From Brevundimonas guildfordensis (GTDB taxonomy: Bacteria > Pseudomonadota > Alphaproteobacteria > Caulobacterales > Caulobacteraceae): a stretch of 64,000 nt of DNA. The notes under the pieces are model-generated. The model did not search any database and was not told the DNA's origin. It saw nothing but the letters and a program-made list of their open reading frames with translations. The DNA lies in the NCBI RefSeq assembly GCF_014836405.1, contig NZ_JACSQU010000003.1, forward strand, positions 416,246-480,245, read 5' to 3'. How positions within the stretch are numbered: position 1 is the stretch's first letter; each line of letters opens with the position of its first letter. Both the position numbers and the translations under genes were made by a program. Below, one piece after another: positions 9,451 to 19,338 of the stretch.

Positions 9451-12273
9451 GTGACCGCAGCGGCGCCGTGGAGCGTGAAGGGCATCGATCCCAAGGCGCG
9501 CGAGATCGCCAAGGATCTGGCGCGTCGCTCGGGCATGACCCTGGGCGAGTGGCTGAACTCCATGATCATGGATGAGCCTGAAGAGGACGACAGCGTCGCC
9601 ACCCTGCCGCGCCGGTCGCCCATTCCTGATCCCTATGATCGCCGCAGCCGTTCGCGCCGCCTGGACGACGTCTATGGCGAGGATGCGCACCGGCATGAAG
9701 GCCTGGGCAGAATGGGCGCCTCGCTTGAGGTGATCGCTGAGCGTCTGGAGGCGGCTGAGCGCCGCTCGACCCTGGCCATTCAGGGCATCGATCAGGCCGT
9801 CGTCGGTCTGGTGCGTCGGATGGAGGCGCAGGACGAGGCCGAGGCGGCCAAGGCGCGCCGCATCGACGACATCGCCGAGGAACTGCGCGAGGGCCACCGT
9901 CGCCTGCGTCGTCTGGAGCAAGACGCCGGAGCCGAGGCGCGCGATGGGCTGGACAAGCTGGATGCGGCCCTGACCGCCGTCTCCACCCGCCTTTATGAAA
10001 TGGACGAGCGCCAGCGGGCGGGCGTCAGCGAACTGCGCGATCGGATCGAAGCGGTCGAAAAGGCGGCTGGGCCGGGCGCCGGAACAACTCTGCTGTCGCA
10101 AGTGGGCGTGCGTCTGGACGACGCACAGTCGCAGACCTCCGAAGCGCTCAAGGGATTGGAGCGGTCGTTCGCGGCGCTCGACCTGCGGATGCGCGACGCC
10201 GAGCGCCGCATCGAGCCGGACCACGCGCGCGAAGCCTCGCGCTTTGAAAAGCTGGCGGAGGCTCTCACCCGGCAGGTGGAATCCAGCCGCGTCGAGATGA
10301 TGCGACGCCTGGATGTGGCCGAAACCGAAGGCCGCGTCGAGCGGATCGAGCGCGCGTTGGCCGCGATCGGCGAGCAGGCCCGCGCCGCCGAGCAGCGCTC
10401 GGTCGCCGCGGTCGAGGGTATGGGCCACGAGATCATGCGCATCGCCCGCAACCTGAATGGCCGGGTGGAGAAGGTCGAGGCGGCGGGCGCAGGGGCGTCG
10501 GACGCGCGCGTCGCCGCGCTTGAACAGAAGCTGGAGCGCGACCTGGCTCGCCACGCCCAGGCGGTGGACCAGCGCCTGACTCAGGCCGACGACCAGCACG
10601 CCCTGGCGCTGGAACGTCTCGGCGGGGAGATCGCCCGTATTTCCGACCGGCTCGGCGAGCGGATCGCCCAGTCCGAGCGTCGCTCTGCCCAAGCTCTGGA
10701 CGACATCGGCCGCCGCCTGGCCGAAAGCACCGACAAGATGCACCAGCGCCACGAGCGCGCCTCGGGCGACCTGGCCGAGCGGATGCGTCAGAGCGAGGAG
10801 CGCACGGCGCGCCTGCTGGCCGAGGCGCGCGACAGCATCGAGCAGCGCGCCGGCCGCGCCGAGCGCCGCGACGTTCCGCTGGAGAGTCCTGAGCCCGCGC
10901 CGTGGACCCCCGCTGAAAGTCCCAGCGGCGATTGGCGCGCGGCGGCTTTCGCCGATCCGGTCGAGCCCTGGTCGCAAGACCCGCTGGCGGGCGCCGTTCA
11001 GGCTGAGCCTTTCCCGACGGAGCCGGAGCGCCATTCAGACGACGGCGTTTTCGTCGACCCGTTCGAGGCCGACTTCCTTGAGCCCGCGCGAGCCGCGACG
11101 CCGTTTGGCCGCGCGCCGGTCGAGCCATCGGCTGAATCGCCGGCAAGCCATGCGCCGGACGCTTTCGGCGGCGCCGACATCAGCGACATCCTGGCGGCGT
11201 TCGAGACCCCGGGGGCCGACGTCTTCGCCCGCCCCGAGTCTGTTGCAGCGACGGCAGATCACCGCCCGCTGATGCTGGACGGCGACGATGACGGCTTTGC
11301 GGCGGAACTGGAGTTCGTCGACCCGGCGCCGCGCGAGTCGGTCGCCGAGGAGCCGACGACGACCCGCGACGTGCTGGACGCGGCGCGCGCCGCCATGGCG
11401 CCGGACACCGCCGATGATGGCGCCCGCGCCGGCTTCGGTCTCAAAAAACGCGGCGGCAAGTCCAAGCTGCAGGAGCGTCTGGACAAGCAGGCGGGCCGTC
11501 AGGGCTCAACCATGCGCAAGGCCATGGGCGCCTCAGCCGTGGCGGCCCTGGTGGTCGGCGGCGGCTACGCCAGCCTACAGGTGGCCGAGGGCGCAGGCCT
11601 GCGCTTCCCGGGCGTAAGCGTGTCGGGCGTTGCGCTGGGCCCTGCGGACGCAGAAGCGGCGCTGGATACGCCCATCGCCGCCCTGGCGCTGGACGCCACG
11701 CCGACCGAGGCGGTGCCTTCGCCCGAGGCGGCGGCGACGGAGGGTGCGTCCCTGTTCGCGCGCGCCAGCCTGATGCTGAACAATGGCGACGAGGCCGGCG
11801 TCGAGCCGCTGACCCGCGCGGCCAATCTGGGCTATGCGCCGGCGCAGCTGCGACTTGCCATGCTCTATCAGGACGGTCAGGCGGGACTGGCGGTTGACGA
11901 CGTCGAGGCGCGCGCCTGGGCCCGCCGCGCGGCCGAGGGCGGCGACGCCAAGGCCATGCATCACTACGCCATGCAACTGTATGACGGGATCGGCGGCGCC
12001 AAGAGCGGGCCTGACGCGTTGACCTGGCTGAAGAAGGCGGCCGAGGCCGGCCGCGTCGACAGCCAGTATAACGTCGCCAAGATGCTGGAGCAGGGTGACG
12101 AGGGCGTCGCCGCCAATCGCACCGAAGCCTTCAAATGGTACATGATCGCGGCACGGCGCGGCGATCAGCAGGCCCTGGCCTCGGTGCAGCGCCTGACACC
12201 CGCCCTGTCGGCTGTCGAACGCCGCAAGGCGCGTGAGGCCGCCGACGCCTTCACCGCCCCGCCGCTTGCGTAA
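9451..12273 (+). CDS. podJ: PodJ-type polarity/localization factor with Sel1 repeats
   Basis: The protein has 940 residues starting at GTG 9451 with GGGAGG 7 nt upstream. PodJ marks the new pole and organises stalk/pilus factors in Caulobacter. The N-terminus PWSVKGIDPKAREIAKDLAR is the family hallmark. Residues about 60-480 are heptad-rich coiled coil with repeated ERR/AERR units, about 485-690 an acidic proline-rich region, and about 692-712 a single transmembrane helix. The periplasmic part, about 765-920, has Sel1-like repeats (GYAPAQLRLAMLYQDG, KAMHHYAMQLYDG, DSQYNVAKMLEQG). The protein ends right after the Sel1 repeats, so the C-terminal peptidoglycan-binding segment of C. crescentus PodJ seems to be missing. 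Confidence 0.9.
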   Translation: MTAAAPWSVKGIDPKAREIAKDLARRSGMTLGEWLNSMIMDEPEEDDSVATLPRRSPIPDPYDRRSRSRRLDDVYGEDAHRHEGLGRMGASLEVIAERLEAAERRSTLAIQGIDQAVVGLVRRMEAQDEAEAAKARRIDDIAEELREGHRRLRRLEQDAGAEARDGLDKLDAALTAVSTRLYEMDERQRAGVSELRDRIEAVEKAAGPGAGTTLLSQVGVRLDDAQSQTSEALKGLERSFAALDLRMRDAERRIEPDHAREASRFEKLAEALTRQVESSRVEMMRRLDVAETEGRVERIERALAAIGEQARAAEQRSVAAVEGMGHEIMRIARNLNGRVEKVEAAGAGASDARVAALEQKLERDLARHAQAVDQRLTQADDQHALALERLGGEIARISDRLGERIAQSERRSAQALDDIGRRLAESTDKMHQRHERASGDLAERMRQSEERTARLLAEARDSIEQRAGRAERRDVPLESPEPAPWTPAESPSGDWRAAAFADPVEPWSQDPLAGAVQAEPFPTEPERHSDDGVFVDPFEADFLEPARAATPFGRAPVEPSAESPASHAPDAFGGADISDILAAFETPGADVFARPESVAATADHRPLMLDGDDDGFAAELEFVDPAPRESVAEEPTTTRDVLDAARAAMAPDTADDGARAGFGLKKRGGKSKLQERLDKQAGRQGSTMRKAMGASAVAALVVGGGYASLQVAEGAGLRFPGVSVSGVALGPADAEAALDTPIAALALDATPTEAVPSPEAAATEGASLFARASLMLNNGDEAGVEPLTRAANLGYAPAQLRLAMLYQDGQAGLAVDDVEARAWARRAAEGGDAKAMHHYAMQLYDGIGGAKSGPDALTWLKKAAEAGRVDSQYNVAKMLEQGDEGVAANRTEAFKWYMIAARRGDQQALASVQRLTPALSAVERRKAREAADAFTAPPLA

Positions 12274-12392
12274 ATACGGCGCGCAAACAGGGCAGGCCGG
12301 GGGTGGCGGTTCGCCGCAGGGGTCGCTAAGACCGAAGGTCTAGTCGCCTTTCCGGCGCCGATTGCCTGTCCTTCCAGCCGAAGGCGCGTGCC

Positions 12393-13316
12393 GTGGATAT
12401 TTACCTGCCGATCGCCGAAGTCTCGGTGAACTGGCCGCTCCTGGTCATGCTGGGAGCGCTGGTCGGATTCGTGTCCGGCCTGTTCGGCATTGGCGGCGGC
12501 TTCCTGATGGCGCCGGTGCTGGTGTTTCTGGGCATTCCGCCAACGGTGGCGGTGGCCAGCCAGGCCAGCCACGTCGTCGCCTCCTCGACCTCGGGCGTGA
12601 TCCGTTATTCCGGCATGGGCGCGGTCGATTACCGTATCGGCGGCATCATGGCCGTGGGCGGCGCCTTGGGCGCGCTCGTGGGCGTCGAACTGTTCCGCTA
12701 CCTGCGCCTGCTGGGTCAGGCCGATCTGGTGGTGTCGCTGTCCTATCTGCTGTTCCTCGGCTCCATCGGCTGCATGATGCTGTACGAGAGCCTGACGCAG
12801 ATCCTTCATCGCGTCCGGGGCGAGACCCCGCCGCGCAAGGAGCGTCGTCGCCCGATGTGGCTGTACGGCCTGCCGTTCAGGATGCGTTTCCCCCGCTCGG
12901 GCCTCTATATCAGCGCCATTCCCCCGTTCGGACTAGGCGTGTTCGCGGGCATACTGTCGGCGATCATGGGGGTGGGCGGCGGCTTCATCCTGGTGCCGGC
13001 CATGCTCTATGTGCTGCGCATGAGGGCCAGCGTGGTGGTCGGCACCAGCCTGTTCCAGATCATCATCACCACCGCCATCACCACCGTGCTTCAGGCCGGG
13101 CGCAACCAGACGGTGGACATCGTCCTGTCGACCATCCTGCTGCTGGGCGGGGTGGTGGGGGCTCAGTACGGCGCCCGGCTGTCGGGCCGGTTCCGCGCCG
13201 AGGAGATGCGGGCGGCCCTGGGTCTGATCGTGCTGCTGGTCGGCATCCAGATGGGGCTGGAGCTGTTCGTTCGGCCCAGCGACCTGTTCCTGCTGGCGCC
13301 CGGGGTGGCGGACTGA
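12393..13316 (+). CDS. TauE/SafE (TSUP) family permease
   Basis: The protein has 307 residues from GTG 12393, with eight or so hydrophobic segments in two halves. Each half begins with the duplicated TSUP motif: GALVGFVSGLFGIGGGFLMAPVL near residue 24 and FAGILSAIMGVGGGFILVPAML near residue 191. Family members export sulfite, sulfonates or related anions across the inner membrane. It overlaps the next gene (TGATG at 13314-13318), and the pairing with a TIGR02186 protein suggests a joint role. The substrate is not predictable from sequence. Confidence 0.88.
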   Translation: MDIYLPIAEVSVNWPLLVMLGALVGFVSGLFGIGGGFLMAPVLVFLGIPPTVAVASQASHVVASSTSGVIRYSGMGAVDYRIGGIMAVGGALGALVGVELFRYLRLLGQADLVVSLSYLLFLGSIGCMMLYESLTQILHRVRGETPPRKERRRPMWLYGLPFRMRFPRSGLYISAIPPFGLGVFAGILSAIMGVGGGFILVPAMLYVLRMRASVVVGTSLFQIIITTAITTVLQAGRNQTVDIVLSTILLLGGVVGAQYGARLSGRFRAEEMRAALGLIVLLVGIQMGLELFVRPSDLFLLAPGVAD

Positions 13317-14134
13317 TGTTCCAGGTCCTACCGCCAGAGCCGCCGCCCCAGGCCGCGGCGCCCGAGATCATCATCGAACGCTCGGCCGCCACGACCGAGG
13401 AAGTGCGGGTCGCCGCCGCCCTGACCGACGCGCGGGTGGATGTGGACTCAGGCTTCAAGGGGGCCTCGATCGTCCTGTACGGCGCCGTGTTCAACCCCAG
13501 CGCCAGGCCCGCTGACGTAGTGGTGGTGGTGCGCGGGCCGGACGCTCCGGTCCGTCTGGTCAAGAAGACGCGCAACATGGGGGTCTGGCTGAACAGCCGC
13601 CCGGTGTTGTTCGAGGGCGCGCCCGGTTTCTACATGACCGCCTCGACGCGGCCCCTGAGCGACATCGCCGACTTCGGTCAACTGCGTCGGCTGGGCGTGG
13701 GCGTTGATCACCTGCGCATCGACGCGCCAGAGGAGGCGCGCACCGTCACCCGCTACGGCGTGCGCGACGTGGTCGTCAGCCGCCTGGGCGAGGATTATCT
13801 CGACTGGCGCCGGGCCGTCATCCGGCTGAAGGAGGCGGCGGCCCTCTACGACACCGATCCCAAGGGGGTGGAGTTCGTCGACCGGGGCCTGTTCCGCGCC
13901 GAGGTCAAACTGCCCGCCGTGGCGCCGACGGGCAAATACTACGCGGAGGTCTGGCTGTTTCAGGAGGGGGCCCCGGTGTCGGTGTCAAACCTGACCCTGA
14001 CCGTCGAGAAGGTGGGGCTGGAGCGCGACATCTATGAGTTCGCCCATCGCCGCCCGTGGAGCTATGGCGTGCTGTGCGTGCTGCTGGCGGCGATGACCGG
14101 CTATGCGGCGTCACGGGTGTTCCGGAGCCGGTAA
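13316..14134 (+). CDS. TIGR02186-family membrane-anchored protein, TSUP partner
   Basis: The protein has 272 residues with an immunoglobulin-like N-terminal part (ERSAATTEEVRVAAALTDA, then GASIVLYGAVFNPSARPADVVVVVRGP). A middle region has TRNMGVWLNSRPVLFEGAPGFY, and a single C-terminal transmembrane helix (VLCVLLAAMTGYAASRVF) is followed by a basic tail. It matches the alphaproteobacterial family that habitually follows a TSUP permease. No cleaved signal peptide is obvious in the predicted N-terminus, so the true start could lie further upstream within the permease gene. Function unknown, probably an accessory to the permease. Confidence 0.75.
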   Translation: MFQVLPPEPPPQAAAPEIIIERSAATTEEVRVAAALTDARVDVDSGFKGASIVLYGAVFNPSARPADVVVVVRGPDAPVRLVKKTRNMGVWLNSRPVLFEGAPGFYMTASTRPLSDIADFGQLRRLGVGVDHLRIDAPEEARTVTRYGVRDVVVSRLGEDYLDWRRAVIRLKEAAALYDTDPKGVEFVDRGLFRAEVKLPAVAPTGKYYAEVWLFQEGAPVSVSNLTLTVEKVGLERDIYEFAHRRPWSYGVLCVLLAAMTGYAASRVFRSR

Positions 14135-14164
14135 ACACTTCCGTTCATCCCGGCGGAGGTGGAG

Positions 14165-14205
14165 CTGCGCTCAAGCAGCGAGCGACCGCGTCGGGAGCGT
14201 AGGGC
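14165..14205 (+). repeat. Gene-end repeat TCAAGCAGCG...TAGGGC, copy 3
   Basis: CTGCGCTCAAGCAGCG is followed by the dyad GCGACCGCGTCG and GGAGCGTAGGGC, 30 bp past the TIGR02186 stop and in sense with it. An A-rich tract and a terminator hairpin follow. The part GAGCGACCGCGTCGNGAGCG recurs with one difference on the minus strand at 3342-3379. Confidence 0.55.
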
Positions 14206-14212
14206 AAAGAAG

Positions 14213-14238
14213 AAAGGGCGGCCCGAAGGCCGCCCTTT
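14213..14238. terminator. Bidirectional intrinsic terminator
   Basis: AAAGGGCGGCC at 14213-14223 pairs with GGCCGCCCTTT at 14228-14238 around a 4-nt loop that reads TTCG on the minus strand (a stable tetraloop). A/T flanks on both sides allow it to end the TIGR02186 transcript and the leftward beta-oxidation operon. Confidence 0.75.
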
Positions 14239-14261
14239 CCGTTTCAGTCTGAAGTCTCGCC

Positions 14262-16460
14262 TCAGGCCGCCTTCGTCTGCGGCGCGAAGCGGCCGTAGAA
14301 GGTTTCGTCCTTGGCGGCCATGTCGCGCAGAAGCGCCGGGACCTTGAAGCGGTCGCCGTATTTGGCGGCCAGGTCGTCGGCCTTGGCCACGAAGGCCTTC
14401 AGGCCGGTCTGGTCCATGAAGGTGATGGGGCCGCCGGTCCAGGGGGCGAAGCCCCAGCCCAGGATGGCGCCCAGGTCGCCTTCGCGCGGGTCGTCGATGA
14501 CGCCCTCTTCCCAGCAACGGGCCACTTCCACCGCCTGGCGATACAGCAGGCGGGTCTTCAGTTCGTCGATGGCGGCCAGCGCCTCGGCACTTTCGCCGAG
14601 TTCCGCGCCCTTGGTGGTCGGGGCCAGGTCGTAGAGGCCCGGCCAGATGACCTTGGGCTTCTGGTCATAGTCGTAGAAGCCCTTGCCGTTCTTGCGGCCG
14701 AAACGGCCCTGCTCGACCATCGTCGCCACGATCTGCTCGCCCTCGTTGGGGACGTATTTGTCGCCGAGATCCTCGCGGGTCTGCTTGGCGATCTTGTACG
14801 ACAGGTCCAGGGCCACGTCGTCGTGCATCTCCAGCGGGCCGCGCGGCATGCCGGTCATACGGCCGACGTTGTCGATCAGCACGGGCGAATAGCCCTCTTC
14901 CAGCATGGCCATGCCTTCCATCAGGAAGGTGGAGAAGCAGCGCGAGGTGTAGAAACCGCGGCTGTCATTCACGACGATCGGCGTCTTCCTGATCTTCAGG
15001 ACATAGTCCAGCGCCTTGGCCAGGGCCGCGTCGCCGGTCTTCTCGCCCATGATGATCTCGACCAGCATCATCTTGTCGACGGGCGAGAAGAAGTGGATGC
15101 CGATGAAGTCCTCGGGCCGCACGCTGGCCTCGGCCAGACCCGAGATGGGCAGGGTCGAGGTGTTGGAGCCGAACACGGCGCCCTCCGCCAGTTGGGCCTC
15201 GGCGCGCTTGGTGACGTCCGCCTTGATCTCGCGGTTCTCGAACACGGCCTCGATGACCAGATCCGAGCCCTTGATCAGGTCATAGTCCGTCGTCGCCGTG
15301 ACCAGGGCCAGGGTGGCGTCATACTTCTCCTGCGTCATCTGACCGCGCGACAGGCGCTTCTTCAGCAGTTCCTCGACGTGGGCTTTGCCCTTGTCGGCGG
15401 CTTCCTGCGTCTGGTCGATCAGCACGGTCTCGATGCCGGCCATGACCTGAACATAGGCGATCCCCGCGCCCATCATGCCGGCGCCGAGGACGCTGACCTT
15501 CTTGGGGTCGGACTTGGGCACGCCCGCCGGGCGCACGGCCCCCTTGTCCAGTTCCTGTTTCGACAGGAACAGGCTGCGGATCATGGCCTGGGCCTGCGGC
15601 GTCATCAGGGTCTTGATGAAGTAGCGCGTCTCGATGCGCAGGCCGGCCTCGATGGGGACCTGCACGCCTTCATAGACGGCCTTCATCATGTTCAGCACGG
15701 CCGGATAGTTGCCGTAGGACTGCTTGCGCAGGATGGCGTTGCCCATGATGAAGATCTGGGCGCCCGCCGGGTGATAGGGGCCGCCGCCGGGGATCTTGAA
15801 CTTGGGATCGTCCCACGGCTGGACGGCCTTGCCGCCGTTCTTGATCCAGGCTTTTGCGGCTTCCACCGACTGGCCCTTCTCGACGACCTCATGGACGACG
15901 CCGGCGCCCTTGGCGTCGTTCGGGCGCCAGGACTTGCCCTCGGCCATCTGCATCAGGGCGTTCTGCACCCCGATCAGGCGCGTCAGGCGCTGGGTGCCGC
16001 CACCGCCGGGGAACAGGCCGACCTTGATTTCGGGCAGGCCCAGCTGGATCTTCGGGTCGTTCTCGACCACGCGATAGTGGCAGGCCAGGGTGAACTCCAG
16101 CCCGCCGCCCAGCGCCAGGCCGTTGATGGCCGCCGCCACCGGCTTGCCGGAGGTCTCCAGCGCGCGGAAGGCGCCGTTCAGCGCCCAGCCGGTGTCGAAC
16201 GCCTTCTGCAGGTCGCCGCCGCCGGCCAGCATCCCGGCGGCCATGTCGCCCAGGTCCGCCCCGGCGCAGAAGCCGGTCGTCTTGCCCGAGGTGAGGACCA
16301 CGCCCTTGATGGCGTCGTCGGTCTTGATCGTCTCGACCAGCGCCGGGATCTCGGCGATCACGGCCGAGGTCAGGGTGTTCATCGAACGGCCCGGCACGTC
16401 GAAGGTGACGAGCGCGACGCCGTCGGCGTCGATGTCGATCTTGAAGTTTTCCATGGTCAT
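14262..16460 (-). CDS. fadJ: Beta-oxidation multifunctional enzyme: enoyl-CoA hydratase / 3-hydroxyacyl-CoA dehydrogenase
   Basis: The protein has 732 residues. The N-terminal crotonase domain (about 1-190) hydrates enoyl-CoA, with the oxyanion-hole segment [16 protein letters not shown] and [25 protein letters not shown] carrying the catalytic glutamates. The NAD-binding dehydrogenase domain begins at [16 protein letters not shown] (about 335), followed by the catalytic region [17 protein letters not shown] and two C-terminal dehydrogenase domains. I start at ATG 16460 because GGGAG lies 5 nt upstream; the longer frame adds a histidine/arginine-rich shadow sequence. It starts 11 bp after the thiolase stop, so they form one operon. 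FadB and FadJ cannot be separated with certainty. Confidence 0.92.
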   Translation of the reverse strand: MTMENFKIDIDADGVALVTFDVPGRSMNTLTSAVIAEIPALVETIKTDDAIKGVVLTSGKTTGFCAGADLGDMAAGMLAGGGDLQKAFDTGWALNGAFRALETSGKPVAAAINGLALGGGLEFTLACHYRVVENDPKIQLGLPEIKVGLFPGGGGTQRLTRLIGVQNALMQMAEGKSWRPNDAKGAGVVHEVVEKGQSVEAAKAWIKNGGKAVQPWDDPKFKIPGGGPYHPAGAQIFIMGNAILRKQSYGNYPAVLNMMKAVYEGVQVPIEAGLRIETRYFIKTLMTPQAQAMIRSLFLSKQELDKGAVRPAGVPKSDPKKVSVLGAGMMGAGIAYVQVMAGIETVLIDQTQEAADKGKAHVEELLKKRLSRGQMTQEKYDATLALVTATTDYDLIKGSDLVIEAVFENREIKADVTKRAEAQLAEGAVFGSNTSTLPISGLAEASVRPEDFIGIHFFSPVDKMMLVEIIMGEKTGDAALAKALDYVLKIRKTPIVVNDSRGFYTSRCFSTFLMEGMAMLEEGYSPVLIDNVGRMTGMPRGPLEMHDDVALDLSYKIAKQTREDLGDKYVPNEGEQIVATMVEQGRFGRKNGKGFYDYDQKPKVIWPGLYDLAPTTKGAELGESAEALAAIDELKTRLLYRQAVEVARCWEEGVIDDPREGDLGAILGWGFAPWTGGPITFMDQTGLKAFVAKADDLAAKYGDRFKVPALLRDMAAKDETFYGRFAPQTKAA

Positions 16461-16471
16461 ATGCTCCCGGA

Positions 16472-17677
16472 TCAGACGCGTTCGATGACGGTGGCGGTGC
16501 CCATGCCGCCGCCGATGCACAGGGTGGCCAGGGCCGTCGACTTGTCCGAGCGCTCCAGCTCGTCCAGCACCGTGCCCAGGATCATGGCGCCGGTGGCGCC
16601 CAGCGGGTGGCCCATGGCGATGGCGCCGCCGCAGACGTTGATCTTGTCATGCGGGATGTCGAGCGCCTGCATGTAGCGCAGAACCACGGCCGCGAAGGCC
16701 TCGTTCAGTTCATACAGGTCGATGTCGCCCGGCTGCATGCCCAGCTTGCCCAGCAGCTTGCGGGTCACGGGCTCGGGGCCCGTCAGCATGATCGACGGCT
16801 CCGAGCCGATCGAGGCGCCGCCCAGAATCTTGGCGCGCGGCTTCAGGCCCAGGGCCTCGCCCATCTCCTTGGTGCCGATCAGCACGCCCGCGGCGCCGTC
16901 GACGATGCCGGACGAGTTGCCGGGGGTGTGGACGTGGTTGACGCTGGCGACCTCGGGGTAGCGCTGGCCGATCACGGCGTCGAAGCCCATGCCGCCCATC
17001 ATGACGAAGGAGGGGTTCAGCCCGCCCAGGATCTGCATGTCCGTGTTCGGACGAATGGTCTCGTCGTGGTCCAGTTGGGTCAGGCCGAGCTGGTTCTTGG
17101 CCGCGATCACCGACTTGTCGAAGCGGCGCTCGGCCCAGGACCGGGCGGCGCGCTTGTGGCTTTCGACCGAATAAGCGTCGACGTCGTCGCGGCTGAAGCC
17201 GTATTTGGTGGCGATCATGTCGGCCGAGACGCCCTGGGGCACGAAATAGGTCGGGAAGGCGGAGGACGGATCGGTCGGCCAGGCGCCGCCGTCCGAGCCC
17301 ATCGGCACCCGGCTCATGGCTTCCACGCCGCCGCCGACGGCCATGCCCGCCTCGCCTGACTTCACCTTGGCGGCGGCCACGTTCACGGCCTCCAGGCCCG
17401 AGGCGCAGAAGCGGTTGATCTGGAAGCCTGCGGTCGCCTGGTCCCAACCCGCCGCCAGGACGGCGGTGCGGGCGATGTCGGCGCCCTGCTCGCCGACCGG
17501 CGAGACGCAGCCCAGGATCACGTCGTCGACCTTGGCGGTGTCCAGGCCGTTCCGGTCGCGCAGCGCCTCCAGCACCTGGCTGGCCAGGCTCAGCGCGGTG
17601 ATCTCGTGCAGGCTGCCGTCCTTCTTGCCCTTGCCGCGCGGGGTGCGCACGGCGTCGTAGATATAGGCGTCGGCCAT
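16472..17677 (-). CDS. Acetyl-CoA C-acetyltransferase (thiolase)
   Basis: The protein has 401 residues and performs the thiolytic last step of beta-oxidation with the downstream multifunctional enzyme. The active-site cysteine is in [15 protein letters not shown] (about residue 90). The C-terminal catalytic motifs are [35 protein letters not shown] (His) and [15 protein letters not shown] (Cys). It is the first gene of the leftward operon, and a LiuR-like inverted repeat lies about 150 bp upstream. FadA and FadI type thiolases are close relatives, so no symbol is assigned. Confidence 0.92.
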   Translation of the reverse strand: MADAYIYDAVRTPRGKGKKDGSLHEITALSLASQVLEALRDRNGLDTAKVDDVILGCVSPVGEQGADIARTAVLAAGWDQATAGFQINRFCASGLEAVNVAAAKVKSGEAGMAVGGGVEAMSRVPMGSDGGAWPTDPSSAFPTYFVPQGVSADMIATKYGFSRDDVDAYSVESHKRAARSWAERRFDKSVIAAKNQLGLTQLDHDETIRPNTDMQILGGLNPSFVMMGGMGFDAVIGQRYPEVASVNHVHTPGNSSGIVDGAAGVLIGTKEMGEALGLKPRAKILGGASIGSEPSIMLTGPEPVTRKLLGKLGMQPGDIDLYELNEAFAAVVLRYMQALDIPHDKINVCGGAIAMGHPLGATGAMILGTVLDELERSDKSTALATLCIGGGMGTATVIERV

Positions 17678-17824
17678 GGAGCGTCTCTCTTTTTCGGCGT
17701 CCCTATGCTCGGCGCGCGCGCCTCGCGGCTTGAGGGACAGGTGGCGTCTCAGGTCCCGCGCGGCGAGCGGAGGGGTCCGTTCGTCGCGTGTGGCGTGGAA
17801 ACTCGGTCCGTTAGAAAGCCGACG

Positions 17825-17840
17825 TTTACGTCAACGTCAA
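17825..17840 (-). promoter_or_regulatory. LiuR-like operator upstream of the thiolase operon
   Basis: TTTACGTCAACGTCAA is a 16-bp inverted repeat (TTKACGT-N2-ACGTMAA), 148 bp upstream of the thiolase start. It resembles the operator described for LiuR, the MerR-family regulator of branched-chain amino-acid and fatty-acid degradation in proteobacteria. The repeat is seen directly; its regulator is an inference and is not encoded nearby. Confidence 0.5.
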
Positions 17841-17870
17841 GTAACAAGGCGCGTGAGGTCGCCTGACGTG

Positions 17871-17900
17871 AAAAGGGCGGGCCGTTTGCGTGGCCCGCCC
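17871..17900 (-). terminator. Intrinsic terminator after the sugar dehydrogenase gene
   Basis: GGGCGGGCC at 17875-17883 pairs with GGCCCGCCC at 17892-17900; on the minus strand the stem is followed by TTTT. It lies 13 bp past the stop of the leftward sugar dehydrogenase gene and insulates it from the thiolase operon. Confidence 0.8.
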
Positions 17901-17913
17901 CATCATCTCTGCT

Positions 17914-19143
17914 TCAGCGGCGCGCTAGCCGCACCAGCTTGCCGTTTTCTTCATCGGTGACGACCCAGACGGCGCCGTCGGGGCCGACCGCCACGTCGCG
18001 GATGCGTTCGCCCAGACCGGTCAGCAGCCGCTCCTCGCCGGCCACGCGGCCGTCCTGCAGCACCAGGCGGACCAGATGCTTGCCCCCAAGGCCGCCGATC
18101 AGGGCGTTGCCCTTCCAACCCGGGAACATGGCGCCCTCGTAGAAGACCATGCCGCCCGGGGCGATCACCGGGTCCCAGTAGTAGACGGGCTGGACGGTGC
18201 CTTCCTTCGTGGTCGTCGCGCCAGGGATGGCGTCGCCGCTATACTCGATGCCGTAGGCCGCGCCGGGCCAGCCGAAGTTGGCGCCGGCCTTCTCCAGATT
18301 CAGCTCGTCGCCGCCGCGCGTGCCGTGCTCGATGCTCCAGACCGCGCCGGTCTCCGGCTGGACGGCGATGCCCTGTGGATTGCGGTGGCCGTAGGACCAG
18401 ATCTCGGGCAGGGCGTCGTCGCGGCCGACGAAGGGATTGTCCGGCGGGACCGAGCCGTCGGCGTTGATGCGGATGACCTTGCCGTGGTGCGAGGCCAGGC
18501 TCTGGGCGGTCGGCCGCATCGGCTTGTCCGAGCGCTCGCCGATGGTGATGTACAGCTTGCCGTCCGGGCCGAAGACGAGGGAGGAGCCGAAATGCTTGTC
18601 CCCGTCATAGGTGTCCTTGACCTGGAAGACGACCTGCACGTTCTCGACGCGGCTCAGGTCGTCTGAAAGGCGGCCGCGCGCCACGGCCGTTCCGTTGCCG
18701 CCATCCCGCGGCTGGGCGTAGGACCAGTAGATGGTCCGGTCCTGGGCGAAGCCTGGGCTCAGGATGACGTCCAGCAGGCCGCCCTGGCCGCGCGCCGCCA
18801 CGGCGGGCAGGCCGCTGATCGGGGCGCCGATCTGGCCCTGGGCGCTGACGACGCGCATGCGGCCGGGCTTTTCCGTCACTAGCCACTGGCCGTCCGGCAG
18901 CAGGGCCAGGCCCCAGGGATGCTCCAAGCCTTCCGCCACGACAGCGTGCTGCATGGCGACCGAGGTGCTGACCGACGGGGCGCGGGTCTGGCCTTCGACG
19001 GCCGGCGTCTGATCAGGATTGTTGGGGGCTCGGGTTTCGACCGGGGCGCCCTTCGCGGCAGCTTGGTCGGTCGACTGTCCGTTGGCTCCGCAGGCAGCGA
19101 GAGCCAAAGCGGCGGCGGAAACGGCGAAGAGGGCGGGACGCAT
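17914..19143 (-). CDS. PQQ-dependent sugar dehydrogenase (glucose/sorbosone dehydrogenase-like) lipoprotein
   Basis: The protein has 409 residues beginning MRPALFAVSAAALALAACGA, whose lipobox LAAC at about 15-18 suggests a lipid-anchored periplasmic enzyme. The six-blade propeller pattern is clear: LEHPWGLALLPDGQWLVTEKPGRM, GLLDVILSPGFAQDRTIYWSY, HFGSSLVFGPDGKLYITIGER, IWSYGHRNPQGIAVQP with the conserved HRNPQG, and EHGTRGGDELN. It resembles YliI/Asd aldose dehydrogenases, which need PQQ. No pqq synthesis genes are in the window, so the cofactor may be imported or made from a distant locus. A terminator follows the gene. Confidence 0.88.
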   Translation of the reverse strand: MRPALFAVSAAALALAACGANGQSTDQAAAKGAPVETRAPNNPDQTPAVEGQTRAPSVSTSVAMQHAVVAEGLEHPWGLALLPDGQWLVTEKPGRMRVVSAQGQIGAPISGLPAVAARGQGGLLDVILSPGFAQDRTIYWSYAQPRDGGNGTAVARGRLSDDLSRVENVQVVFQVKDTYDGDKHFGSSLVFGPDGKLYITIGERSDKPMRPTAQSLASHHGKVIRINADGSVPPDNPFVGRDDALPEIWSYGHRNPQGIAVQPETGAVWSIEHGTRGGDELNLEKAGANFGWPGAAYGIEYSGDAIPGATTTKEGTVQPVYYWDPVIAPGGMVFYEGAMFPGWKGNALIGGLGGKHLVRLVLQDGRVAGEERLLTGLGERIRDVAVGPDGAVWVVTDEENGKLVRLARR

Positions 19144-19338
19144 GGCGGCTCCTGAACAGCGTGGCTTTGGACGTGAAGATGCAGGCTTGAATCGCGTTAG
19201 GCGAGCCGAAAGACGGCCGCGACCGATGATCCCGCGTGAAAACCCTATCGAACCGGCTTGAACCCGACGAAAGGCGGCGATATACGCAGCCCTCTCGCGC
19301 TCAGAGGTCGTTTCGGCCCGGCGCGACGCTCCGTATGG

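Noticed and set aside
14262..17677. Long plus-strand frames (617 aa at 14823-16676 and 250 aa at 16607-17359) opposite the beta-oxidation genes
   Set aside because: They are shadow frames caused by high GC at third positions; they are rich in His/Gly/Leu/Arg without domains, while the minus strand encodes full-length enzymes.
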